Part shown: positions 1-10,957 of the stretch, in pieces | How the letters are laid out: each line of letters starts with the position of its first letter | Numbering within the stretch: position 1 is the stretch's first letter | From: Cornus controversa | Lineage: Eukaryota > Streptophyta > Magnoliopsida > Cornales > Cornaceae | Length of the DNA: 64,000 nt | Assembly (NCBI GenBank): GCA_026545225.1 | Contig: CM048852.1 | Coordinates: 56,923,146 to 56,987,145, forward strand | Direction of reading: 5' to 3' | Position numbers and translations under genes: made by a program | The notes under the pieces: model-generated | The model's input: the letters and a program-made list of their open reading frames with translations, nothing else | What the model was told of the DNA's origin: nothing | Database searches by the model: none

Positions 1-512
1 TGAAATGGTCAACGAAGCCATCAATCATATCAATAACCCACAGGCTTTTGAGTTTTGATAATGATGATCCTACATCAACTTTGATTTGCAAGTGAAGCAT
101 AATTTGCTAGACACCATGTTAAGAACAATGGTTCTCTTCACAATTTGCTTAGGGCTAGCATAAACACCTCCTTTACAGGTTAAATCCATGTTGGTCTTCC
201 ACCAACTCATGAACTGCCACACTCAATAAACTAATAATGATAACAGATAGGTCTGAAAATCATGTCCAGTTCACATACTTCATATAATTTCCAATAATCA
301 GGTGAAATGGGTTTAATCTAGTTTATATATTTTCTCAAAGCTTGAAAAAATGAAGCCAATGCAGCAATCACATAAAACAGGAAAACAACATGTTCTGAAC
401 TAAGAATAAACTTAATAAAAACTGTAAATTCGCAAAGAAACGACAATGAGGATAAATCCTGAATCGAGGAAAAAAACGAGGATAAATGGGATGCAACAAA
501 GCCTGAGCTTAC

Positions 513-812
513 TCGGTCCTTAGGCCGCCATTTTGAGACCAAGCCACTATCAGACGGGCCAGAAGGTACACAAGCCTCGAATGCCTCATGTCGAAACTCA
601 CACAATACAATAGTCTGCGGCAAATATGCCATGCTCGTCGTTGTTGTTGTTGTGGTGACATTGCCATAACTACTGCTCGCCGTCTCAGAGTCCCTATCCC
701 TTCTGTGGCCAACAAAATCCCCGTCTTCGTGGTTCGAACACTCGTCCAAGTGGTTCGAAACCGCAACTGACGATTGAGAAAATCGAGACGCCATCAAATC
801 TCCCAATGCCAT
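513..812 (-). CDS. RAPTOR1: RAPTOR (regulatory-associated protein of TOR), first coding exon, partial
   Basis: RAPTOR is the scaffold subunit of the plant TORC1 kinase complex; it recruits substrates and couples nutrient and energy state to growth in the cytoplasm. The exon encodes residues 1-100. It begins MALGDLMASRFSQSS and carries the conserved stretch MAYLPQTIVLCE followed by a KWRPKDR end, which I recognise from Arabidopsis RAPTOR1A/1B. The reading frame ends at a clean donor (CGA then GTAAGC, exon end at 513) in phase 0, exactly where known RAPTORs continue with MKTGCVALVLC. That next exon is not in bases 1-512, so those bases are intron 1 and the remaining roughly 1,240 codons lie left of the window. 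The variable N-terminal segment before MAYLPQ is Ser/Thr-rich, as in the family. The start at 812 is the only family-like Met. The identification rests on remembered family sequence. Confidence 0.9.
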
Positions 813-1300
813 TCAAATCCAATCCCCACCCACCCAAAAATACCAGAAATGAAGTCCAATAATAATCAACCTTGCCCTAATCGAGTCTTATTGGGATACG
901 ATATACACCGAAAACTCATACCAGAAATCGAGAAATGAAACCCTAGCCCTAGCTTCTCTGCCTTGGTGATGCAAAATCAGAGCTTGTTGTGGCCCAGTGC
1001 AGAGAGAGAGAGAGGGAGAGAGAGAGAGACCTTCGCTAATCAACGAAGCCACTGAACCAGCGGCGCATGGAAATTCTTCTGAGGTACAGCAGAGAATCCA
1101 GCTCCGCAAACCCTAAAAAGGCTTGAAAGAACCGTGTATAAAGGCTCTGAAAACCCTAGAAACCCTATGTGACGAAGAAGAGGACGATGGAGGCGCTTAT
1201 AGAGCAGTGCGGCTAAACCGAAAAAAGGGAGTCGAAAAATAGATGATTTTTGTGAAATATAGTGAGAGAGAGAGAGAGAGAGAGAGAGTACGTTGTTATG
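813..1300 (-). promoter_or_regulatory. RAPTOR 5' leader and proximal promoter with telo-box-like motifs
   Basis: This stretch lies upstream of the RAPTOR start codon. On the plus strand it contains an exact telo-box AAACCCTAA at 1108-1116 and related AAACCCTAG or AACCCTAT copies at 939-947 and 1151-1168. It also holds CT-rich tracts (read in gene sense) at 1001-1030 and 1261-1288. Telo-boxes and CT-rich leaders are known from plant genes of growth and translation, which suits a TOR-pathway gene. A 73-codon upstream reading frame (888-1109, minus) could lie in the leader if transcription starts far enough upstream; its sequence looks non-conserved. The transcription start is not determined. 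Confidence 0.5.
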
Positions 1301-4300
1301 TACAAAATTATACTAGTATTGTAAATCTATACACACACAGTTAATTTCTTTTTTATTTTTTTTAACTTTTTACTTTGCATGAAATCATAAAATAAAAATA
1401 AGGCAAAAGGGTCAAAAACTCTCATGTGCTATTAAAAAGGTGTAAAAAACTTCTGTACTTTTTTCTTTTCGACCATATCACACTCTTACATTTGCAAAAG
1501 TGAAAAATTTACCCCCTCTTGCACATATTATATTTTTTTATGATCATTTTACCCTTCTATTATTAAAAAAAAAGAAGATTTTTTTCCCAAAAAAAAATTT
1601 AAGAAAAAAAACTAAACATGCACAATTACTTGATAAAAAGTTTTAAGGAAAGAGAGTTTTTTTATATTAAATTAAATCAATTTACGAAAAAAAATAAAAA
1701 TGCACAATTACATAATAAAAAATTTCGGATTTTTTTTGTTTTTCCAAAAAAAATTCATTAGAAAAAGAGAGATTTATGAAAATAAAATAATTTTTGAAAA
1801 AAAATCTGGAAATTATTATTATTATTATTATTATGCATATTTAGTTTTTTTTTCCCGGAAACAATTTTTGAATTTTTTTTTTTGTTAAAAAACTCCTCTT
1901 TTTTTATTAAGGTAAAGAAAAACTTAATATAAAAAAATAAAAATAAAAATAAAAACCTCTCTTTCTAATGGAAAATTTTCAGGTAAAAAAATCTAAAATA
2001 TTTTATTACGTAATTGTGCTTTTTTTTTTTTTGTAAATTGATATAACTTAATAAAAAAATAAAAATAAAACCTCTCCTCTAAAATTAACTTCTATCCATG
2101 TTGCTTAAAGTTTCTAAATTATCTAAAATCAATTGTACTCGATTTTCTTGAACTATTAAAATTTACAAATTACTTCTTTGAAACAACAACTAATATGCAA
2201 TTTTAATAAATTGATGAGAATTTTATGTAATTAATCATGAAAGATAATTTGAGGTTAGTGTTAACTAAAGAGAATGAAATGTCTTGTAAAACTCTTGATA
2301 TCTTAAGATAATTATTCGTTAAAACATTAGCATACGAGGTGATATGCAATTTTTATAATAAGTGAAAATTTTATGCAATTAATCATTTTATTTTGTTACA
2401 ATTTTCTTAGTTGTATTGACGACAAACACAAGTAGCGCTACCATTTTTTTATTTTTTTTGGCAAGAATTGAAATTTTACACCGAGCCCAAGGCTACTACT
2501 TTAACAAGACTTTCCATTTACACTTGCATCATTTCTCGAATCAATTTAGTTTCTTCAATGTACTCTTTCACTTGTAGAATTCTGCACTACAAATTTCAAT
2601 ATTTATTTTAAAATTTGGTGATTATAGTAATAAATAACATATTTCACCATTATAACAGTAGAATTTTACTATTAAAGTAGTGGAATTTAAAATATAAAAT
2701 GATGTTATTTTGACAAGTGAATAATTTTGTGTCATTGAATTTATAACAAATCTAGCATTACTTACCTTTTAAACCAATGTGGGCGTGAATTTCTTGTTAA
2801 AAAAATAAAATAAAATACGAAATTCTTTTGTACTAGAGAGGATAGCGGACCCACCACTCACTATTCCTCAATATATCATTTAAAATATAGGAAAAAATTA
2901 AATTTAGAGTAATTAAGGTTAAAATATTTACTTCTACATATAAATCCTTGAAATCATTGATCAATGCAAAGAAATTTTTTCTTTTAAATTATAATGTTAA
3001 TATATATACACACACAATTGGTTAGTGGGTAATGTGAAAAATATGGTTAAAATATGAGAAATATATTCAACCACTATTGTAAATTTTCACATCTTAAAGC
3101 GAATTGATATAGGTATTCTTTTTTTGTATACTTGTGCTTACTTTTTTATAATTAAAAAAAAAAAAGAATGAAATGAAAATTTTTGTTATTTCATTTATTT
3201 AAGAAATCAAGTTATTCTAAATGTACAAAAGTGTTAATTATCATATCCATATTTGAAATATTCATTTGTTAGTTTAAGCAGGTTAAAAAGTTCAAAATCT
3301 TGTCAATGAAGGCGACTTGTCTCGGTTCATTTCTAGCCTAGTAGGAGTATTGTATTGATATGATTGAGGTAAACCAAATCACCAACTGTGTATCTCAGCA
3401 AATTTACCGTAAATATTCAAAGTTAAAAAAGTCAACAATATTTAGACATGTGAAAAGTATATATGAGAAAGTCTAATAGGAAACTAATATGTATTTAGTT
3501 TCCAAATTAAGTTGGGTCTTCTTCTTTCTAGTTTCCATATTGTTCAATCATGTATATATATATATATATGATGTCCTTTACAGGAATATCAGAAGAGAGA
3601 ATAATTATGTTTTTGAAAATTATTAAGTTTTAGTTTTGAATAGACATGTAGCGCTCTCTCTATCTCTCACTCTCTCTCAAGTCTTTTGGTCATACATTAG
3701 TTAATTGAATATTTTCAAACTTTTGCAGAGAAAAGAGGGAAAAATATCACAATATCTCAAAATATATGCATACACAAATGTGTGCATAGACGTACATATA
3801 CAGCTAACATGATAATTCTTTGTATATTTGAGTTTGAAGCTAGAAACAAGAAGTGCCTCCAACTATTCAAACAATGGTCATACATAAGCCATCACCAAGA
3901 ACTTGGAATGACATAGTGTGTTTGTGTGTGTGTGTGTGTGTATATATATGTGTGTGTGTGTGTGTGTGTGGGGTTTCAAGACTTGTCAAAAAAATGTGCT
4001 GTTATTCATCTGTCGTGACCCTATCAGGTCCCATTCAGTTTGTGCACACAAAGTTAAGCTCAATGATTAAGCACTTGATTTCAAAATTAAACTTCAAAGC
4101 CTTCTATTATATTCACGCGTGGATCGATATTGGGCCGTCCACGTGTTTGTCACTGTCTCATCTGGTGGTGCCCTCCTACGTACCGTGGTTGGCCACCCCG
4201 TTGCTACCAAAATGACATTATGAAATTTCCAGATTTTATTACGATTGATACGTAAGATGACTATATATATTTTTTGATTAGGACATCTATATATATGTAT

Positions 4301-5908
4301 ATACTGTATTTATCCGTGAAATTTTGATTAGGACATCTATGTATATCAATGAAATTGAACTTCCAAGCACAGAACTACTAAATTAAGCCTCGTGTGAACT
4401 AACAAGTGGTCCCTAATATATGTCACTGCCAATATTTATGTATTTATAATGCCAAAGAGACCAGTTTGCAAGGGACATGCCTATTATGAAGTTCACACCA
4501 AGGCCTGCACCATAGAATGATGGAGACAACAAACCTTGAGAACACGGTCCCAAGTTTTTTTCCTTTTTTATTTTATTTATTAATACTGATATCCTCTCTT
4601 ATTTGCAAATCTTGAAAAGATTGGTTTATATTTTTGTAATACTGACATTCTCTCTTATTTGCAAAATTACACAGACATTTCTTAAGATTTGTACTTTTTG
4701 TAACATCATATTTTCATTCGTCAATAACATTTAATAGTTAGTGCGTTCAACGTGTACACAATAATTATTAATTTGTGTGATATTGTAAGTATAGAAACGT
4801 AATTACCAAAAATCATTAAAGGCATACTCTTGATAACTCTAACAAGAGACATGAGTGAAATTTTGCAAACAAGAAATAAAGTAAATATATATTGATGAAA
4901 TCCCAATAGTATCAGTATAATTTATCCTTAAATTCAAGTATTCAATTGATATATCCGAGATTATTATTATTATGTTATACAACATCATGAGATATGTTAT
5001 ACTGTAAGTTATAGCATCATAAAATCAAGGAACATATTCCCTTTCATGGATTATTTTAGTCAAATTAAGGTTCTTTGAAAATGAATAAATCAGTTCATTT
5101 AAAGTCGTATATGTATTACAACACGAAAAGGTCACTTTTTTTCTGGGTTGTGTGTGTGTAACTCATGTTTATATCATATCCGCAACAACTTTTAATCTCA
5201 AAAATAACTTGGAAGTTAGCCTATATGCGTGAAGCCCATTGGGATATGCATATTTAATGAGCTTTGATGTATGTGTGCCAGCTATAAACTTTGGATAGGT
5301 GACTGTCAATATAAGAATTTTTTATAGTTCAACACATCACCACTGTGAAAACTTGAGCTGGATTCAATGAACGTGTGAATTATATAAAATCAATACACTT
5401 ATATATATATTTGCATAATGGTTAAAATATAGTTTTTCCAATTCCAGAAAAAGTTGTCACGTACGTCCATGAAAAAATAACTATACAGGGGTATAATATA
5501 TATTAGGAATAGTTGAGGGGGTATAATATAAAGTGGTTTATAGTAATGTATGTACGCCATTAATCAATTCATAATTAACGGTTCAGGGTTCATTTGCTAA
5601 CTCTTTTATGTCTAGTGTTTATAAACATGAGTATTGTTTGATAACGAAAAAACGTTTGGTTTATTTTAAAAATTATAAATAGAAAAAAATGTTTGTTAAC
5701 TTGAACTGTTTTTTTTTATTAAAAAAAAAATTAACACAATAAACAGCATAAAAAGTCAAGTTCGTGCTACAACAAATCTATACAGGAATAATTAAGCAAG
5801 AAATATACAAAAAAAAGAAATAAATAATATTAGGTTACATATATATCTACACACTGTAAATTATACTGTAAAAGTAGATTGATCCACAACCCAGAAGACT
5901 CCAACAAG
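1301..5908. other. AT-rich intergenic sequence, no gene recognised
   Basis: No family-like coding sequence is visible here. The stretch holds a poly-A/T-rich foldback (1648-2078, listed separately), an (AT)n tract near 3550-3570, and a (GT)n-rich tract at 3916-3970. A short imperfect duplication of a motif meaning 'gattaggacatctat' occurs near 4276 and 4326. Reading frames in this interval are low-complexity and look like chance. Bases 1394-1560 resemble one end of the Mutator-type elements seen at 61 kb, but I found no partner end. Confidence 0.5.
1648..2078. repeat. Imperfect foldback (inverted repeat), AT-rich
   Basis: The stretch around 1648-1740, with the landmark GCACAATTACATAATAAAA, returns in reverse complement at about 1982-2078, where the landmark reads TTTTATTACGTAATTGTGC. 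Flanking poly-A and AATCAATTTAC segments also match in inverted order. Another tandem-like copy of the GCACAATTAC landmark lies at 1620. This is the form of an old foldback MITE. No clear target duplication is visible, and the very low complexity makes the limits uncertain. Confidence 0.45.
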
Positions 5909-6271
5909 TAGGGATGAGATGCACACGGTTCAGTTCCTTACGATTATTAAAAGAACCGGAATCATAACCGTTTCCAACGATTCCTTAATTTTGAAATCGG
6001 AATGGTTGAGTTCGATTCAATTCGGTTATTATAAGAGTTGTATTTAACCTTAAAATAATTATAATAACTCAATTGTTTAAAATTTTGTACATAACAAAAA
6101 GGTTATTATAACTATTACAATGATTATATATATATATATATATATTCAATGGTTCCAAGGCTTGGAATTGAAATCGTTGTTCCTAAAATTTAGAGTCAAA
6201 ACCGTAGTGAACAGTTCGATTCGATTCAGTTACAATTTTTTATGGTTCCACCATTTCTTTGTGCACCCCTA
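5909..6271. mobile_element. Non-autonomous hAT-type element (363 bp)
   Basis: The left end reads TAGGGATGAGATGCACACGG and the right end, reverse complemented, reads TAGGGGTGCACAAAG, so both start with the TAGGG(A/G)TG signature of plant hAT elements. The flanking octamers are ccaacaag (5901-5908) and ccaacaaa (6272-6279). They match at 7 of 8 positions, the 8-bp duplication size expected for hAT. The interior has GGTTC/GAACC and ATTCGATTCAATTCGG-like subterminal motifs in both orientations and no transposase. The single mismatch in the duplication and the degraded left end suggest an old insertion. Confidence 0.75.
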
Positions 6272-6479
6272 CCAACAAAACAAAATGTATATAACTATGA
6301 AAAAGTTGAAAGTTTTTCAATTTGTATGGAGTGAAAAAAGGGAATTGGAAGGCATACTCTTGCTCTTTCAATACTGAAAATGAATGAATGATATGTGTAC
6401 AAAATACCATTCTTGTTTCTTTAATAAGGAGATAGTTGGGATTTCTTTGTTTTTTTTTCCCCTCAAATAAGGTTTATTT

Positions 6480-6627
6480 TTTTATTTTTTAGCATGGGTA
6501 CCCCTAAGTAACTAAAAAGATGGCTAGCCTTACTCCCATTTTTGGAGAAGCTGCTTCCAAGTCTCAAACCCGAGACCTATCACTTTTGGGCGAACGCATT
6601 TGTCATTGCACCAAGGTGCGACCTCTG
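6480..6627 (-). mobile_element. tRNA-derived SINE, Au-like
   Basis: Read on the minus strand, the stretch has a pol III box-A-like part (TGGTGCAATGACAAATGCG) and a box-B-like part (GGTCTCGGGTTTGAGAC). These are followed by GGAAGCAGCTTCTCCAAAAATG and GTAAGGCT, the order found in the plant Au SINE family. It ends in an A/T-rich tail near 6470-6485. Length and diverged boxes indicate an old copy. The family name comes from memory of the Au consensus and was not tested by alignment. Confidence 0.55.
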
Positions 6628-6629
6628 AG

Positions 6630-7310
6630 TATCTCTAAGTAACTATTTCTTATTATCAAGTATATTAATAATTATTAATATTGTACCTAAAATTTTTTTC
6701 TCAAGCCAATTGATGCTCTTTAATTCTGTTTACATTTGATAATTCTAATATTTTTATCGTTGTATCAAGCAATAGCCTTTTATAAATTTTTTTTTTTTCA
6801 TTTTCTCACTTTTAGTTTCAATTTTTAATTAAAATAATATAATCACTATTTTAGATTAAAAAAAATGTTTTTTTTATTTTAATAAATATAAACACTAAAA
6901 TATTATTTTTTTATTTAGGATTTGAATGCTTAGCTACAGTGATATTTTAAAAGTATTTTGACAATTTATAAACAAAACAAAAATTATCAAATATGTTTAT
7001 TCTAAAAATTTATTTTTATAAACAATAAACACTAAATATAAACCGTTACCAAAAGGTCCCTAAGTTGGTGTATTTTTTATTTTCAATGAGTTGCAACTTT
7101 AGATGTGGCTTTATTAGAGTTACTTTCCTAAAATTTAAAGCCAAGCATGTTGCAAAAGATATAAGAAGATGTTTAACCTCCAGTCAACTTCTTAATCTCA
7201 TAGTTAATTCTAACAAATGGAATTGATATTATCACTATCTACATAGCTAGGTTCTAGCCTTGCAGGACAACATCTGAAAAATGAAAAAAACCACAATATA
7301 TATGAGTATA
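6630..7310. other. AT-rich intergenic sequence
   Basis: No gene is recognised here. The motif CCGTTACCAAAAGGTCCCTAAG at 7043-7064 resembles one terminus of plant elements that begin with GGGACCTTTTGGTAACGG, but no matching opposite end was found, so no element is called. Confidence 0.4.
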
Positions 7311-7317
7311 TATATAA

Positions 7318-8560
7318 GGTAAATTATATTTTGACCCTTAAGGTATGTCCATACGTTAACCTGACCCCCTCAAGTTTGCAAATCTTCATTTTCACCCCCT
7401 GTCAGTAGTTTTTGATTGATTTTGGTCAACAATATGCTGAAATAACTAAATTGCCCTCCATATACACTATACTTGTCCAAGTTATGTTTACTCCGCCTTC
7501 TAAACACCCTTTATCACTTACATTTTGACAGAGCCCATCACCCAAATACTACCACCACCACAACCTGCGACAACAGCAACCACCACCACAACCTGCAGAG
7601 CAGCAACCACTATTCCCACCACACAACCAAATTATTGTTCATATTCTTCTTCACAAAAATCTCAAATCCTGTTCATCTAGACAATAGAAAACTAACCCAA
7701 CCACCACCGTTCGCCACCAACGCCACTGCCGTTCTCTGCCAAAACCAACCCAACTGCCACCATTTGCAGTAAAATCCTCATAGCGACCACTGACAAAGTC
7801 ACCTCTTGGAGCCCTAATTTGAGTTTGCAATTTCAAAACCCTAGCTTGTCACCTCTCAAATCAACTCCACCGTCGACTCTCCACGTGCAATCACTGTTAA
7901 AGTCGACATTTCTGACCTAGCCCAAATCAAGTCCTTCTTCGATGCCGTCGAGTCGGCCTTCAACTCGCCAATCCACATCCTAGTCAACTCAGTCGAATTT
8001 CTCAACCCCAAATATCCGACCATCTCCAACACCTCTCTGGAGCACTTCGACGGAACCTTCAAAATGAACACTAGAGGAGCCTTCTTGTGCTGCAAAGAGG
8101 CAGTGAACCAGTTGAGACGCGGCGACAGAAGAAGGATCATATGCTTATCGACATCGTAGGCGGCGACGCTGCAACCTGGGTTTGGGGCGTACACGGCATC
8201 GAAGGCAGCGATGGAGGCGATGGTAAAATTTTTGGCAAAAGAGCTGAAGGGGGCTAGGATCACTGCGAATTGTGTGGCGCCGACGTATGGCACCAAGAGA
8301 GGCGAGGTGGAGGACGATGGGTTCCTTTTGTTCCACCATGGCTAACGGGTTTGAGCTTCACAATAAGATACACGCACAAAGGGATTGAATATTTTTTTGC
8401 TACTGTTTGCATGATGTAAGTAATCTGACCATTGACAATGACATGAGAGATTAAAATAATGTATAATTTCAAACTTCAAGGGTGTAAAAATTAATACGTA
8501 AATGTGAGAGGATCAAATTGACATATAAACATACCTCATGAGGTCAAAGTATAATTTGTG
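7318..8560. mobile_element. Pack-MULE-like element with long inverted repeats carrying a dehydrogenase fragment
   Basis: The first ~85 bp (from 7318; landmarks AAATTATATTTTGACC, AGGTATGTCCATACG, CATTTTCACCCC) align with the reverse complement of the last ~95 bp (up to 8560; landmarks AAATTATACTTTGACC, AGGTATGTTTATATG, ATTTTTACACCC). Identity is roughly 70-75 percent by eye. Such long terminal inverted repeats around a piece of host coding sequence are typical of Pack-MULEs. Inside are a CCA/CAA-rich stretch (7540-7620) and an SDR pseudogene (7851-8345). I see no convincing 9-bp target duplication, so the superfamily call is inference; an old foldback of another family is the alternative. Confidence 0.6.
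7851..8345 (+). pseudogene. Short-chain dehydrogenase/reductase (SDR) pseudogene fragment
   Basis: The plus-strand frame starting at 7851 translates to an SDR of the plant NADPH-dependent aldehyde reductase-like group. In order it shows PRAITVKVDISD, IHILVNS, FKMNTRGAFLCCKEA, the catalytic YTASK (intact YxxxK) and ITANCVAP. It is broken. The N-terminal Rossmann part with TGxxxGIG is missing. The usual NAG motif reads NSV. An in-frame TAG interrupts the frame at 8157-8159, just after the LSTS strand, and a stop at 8343-8345 ends it soon after the NCVAP motif. No introns separate the motifs. It sits between the inverted repeats of the surrounding element, which suggests capture of a gene fragment. 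Confidence 0.8.
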
Positions 8561-8987
8561 CGTGTATCATATTAATTGTCATATATGATGGTAGTGATGC
8601 TGTTTGTGGGGTTATTGGATTTGAGTGAGGTCATTTTGCAACATGGGTTGCTAGACAGCATAAGTAGCCAACCTAGGCATTGCAATGAGGCATGTGGGTC
8701 TACAAGAATCAAGGTGAAAGTAGACAAAGTTGGCTAGGGAATATATTAAGTGAGTCAGTGGAGTCCCCTCTCTTTTTTAAGACCCTAACTTGTATGAGAA
8801 ACCTCTCTCTCTCCCTCTCTAGAAAACAACCATCTCCGCATATGATATGAACTTAATGCGCAAGGGGAGAAGGTTGACCTAGAAGTCTTCAATTTTATAA
8901 GAAAAGTATTAGTCACTTTAGCCCCTTTCTCATCTCCAGCTTTCTCCATTGCTTTTTGTGCATCATAGGCTAAAAAGAAAAGAGTAA

Positions 8988-9023
<36 letters not shown>

Positions 9024-9199
9024 TGCCAGGAATCCAAAGAGAGCCAGTGAGAACACAATCCAATTATAAGGGTAAATTGTGTCCCTTCCATGTGGGGTTC
9101 AAGCATATACAAATTCATTAAAGCGTGTTGGCAGTGGTAATTTCTTCAACAGGACATGGGAGAAGAGTGGGGGATTGAATTTGTTTAGTGAGTAACATC

Positions 9200-9255
<56 letters not shown>

Positions 9256-9977
9256 GCTGCCAGGGATCCAAAGAAAACTAGTGAGAACACAATCCAATTA
9301 TAGGGATTGAATTTGTTTAGTGATCACACGCGTTTGGAACATCTGGAAAGAGGCCTTGACTAATGAGGCACCATGCAGCCCTTTTTTTTTTGGTGTCCTT
9401 CGAATTTTCAAACATACATGCATATACGTATGTAAATATATATATATTAATGTATGTTTGTGGGACCCTATTAGTATATTTAGATAGAGTAATTTTATAC
9501 TATAGATATGCAAGATATTTTGGACCAAACTTAAATGTAATATATATTAAGTACATGTTCAATGTAAAAAGAATAAAAAGAATTGCGACAATTAAATCAT
9601 AAATAGACAAATATATTTTGAACCAAACTTAAATATAATATAAATATATCCATACCTAATTTAAACATTTTAAATAAAGCTTCTAACATTCATCCGCGTG
9701 CTTGATTACAACTTTAGCGCATTATAGTTGCTCAGAATTTAAAGTTATGGATTAAGATGGTACACATGCAATCACTCTCTAGTGATGCATTAGCTTAGGT
9801 CACAGGTGAGATCGTTGGGAAAGGGTTGATACTGTTTGGTTCTAGGGTACGTGGTTGTCTTTTTCTCTTAGCCTGGTATCTCTCTCCGGTTGTGAGAGTT
9901 GCTTTTTTTATTTTTTATTTTTTTAAAGATTACGTTAGGTATGATTCTCTGTGAGAGGTGTGTAAAGTGTAAACACT
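8561..9977. other. Intergenic sequence with a duplicated AT-microsatellite block
   Basis: Two similar blocks lie about 234 bp apart. Each has AGTAACATCATATA, a long (AT)n tract (8993-9021; 9196-9255), GCTGCCAGG(A/G)ATCCAAAGA and GTGAGAACACAATCCAATTATA. The sentence-like motif GGGATTGAATTTGTTTAGTGA occurs at about 9171 and 9303. This is a local tandem duplication that grew around a microsatellite. No gene is recognised. Confidence 0.6.
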
Positions 9978-10272
9978 TGAGAGTTGCACTAGTCCAATCA
10001 ACGAATGAAATTTTGATCATTTCAGTCGAACTGATAACTTGATATGAATTGAGAATTGTACTTAATCCAATCAACGAATGAAATTTTGATCATTTCAGTC
10101 GAATTGATAACTTGATATGAATTGAGAGTTGCACCTAGTCCAATCAACGAATGAAATTTTGATCATTTCAGTCGAATTGATAACTTGATATGAATTGAGA
10201 GTTGTACCTAGTCCAATAAACGAATGAAATTCTAATCATTTCAGTCGAGCTGATAACTTGATATGAATTGAA
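9978..10272. repeat. Tandem array, four copies of a 73-bp unit
   Basis: The unit contains GAGAGTTGCACCTAGTCCAA, CAACGAATGAAATTTTGATC and TTGATATGAATT. The landmark AACGAATG recurs near 9999, 10073, 10146 and 10219, giving a 73-bp period. Copies differ at only a few positions each. A more degraded, shorter related motif (ATAACTTGATCAAAATCCGA and CTCGTTAAATTAATAAA) continues to about 10430. No coding potential is visible. Confidence 0.85.
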
Positions 10273-10439
10273 GACTTGATCTAATAACTCGATCAAAATT
10301 CGATAACTCCTTAAATTAATAAAATTAATATGATAATAATCGGATCTGCTAATAACTTGATCAAAATCCGATAACTCGTTAAATTAATAAATTCAATATG
10401 AATTATAATCAATTCAATATGATAATAATCTGAACCAGG

Positions 10440-10909
10440 AGAATTTGTTATTGAACATGTTAAACATGGAATATAAGCCTATAATGTATAATATTTACAT
10501 ATTATATTTTTATCATTATTTTCTACTTTTCTTTTCTCTCTTTCTAATTTTTTTTTACTCTTAAGTATTATTTTTTTATAACAAAGAATAAAAGATATAA
10601 TTTTCTTCTATTTTTTTCTTCCCTATTTTATTTATTATCCTTTGGATTATAATCAATGTTTGTCCTTCTCTTTTGACATTAATTTCTTTTACAAAAAAAC
10701 TACATTCTTAACGTATTGAATTATCGGATCAAATATCTGTTTAATACCAAATTGAATACCAATTTATTCATAAAATATTCATCAAATAATTAGACGAGAT
10801 CGAGAAATAACTTTATCAGAATGATTCGGTCCATATTTCATCGGTTTAGCCATCTAGTTGCACTTTTTGAACTATTGTATGAATCTTGTACTATCTTTCT
10901 TTTTTGATC

Positions 10910-10957
<48 letters not shown>

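Noticed and set aside
1394-1560. Text similar to a Mutator-type terminus (GGCAAAAGGGTCAAAAACTC)
   Set aside because: Only one end is visible; no inverted partner or 9-bp duplication was found.
3853-4215. 120-residue plus-strand frame with a Val-Cys-rich stretch
   Set aside because: It runs through a (GT)n tract and shows no family-like motif; treated as chance.
7043-7064. CCGTTACCAAAAGGTCCCTAAG, resembling a transposon end
   Set aside because: A single end without a matching opposite terminus.
7856-8472. Minus-strand reading frames of 64-146 residues
   Set aside because: They are shadows of the plus-strand SDR fragment, whose conserved motifs define the true strand.
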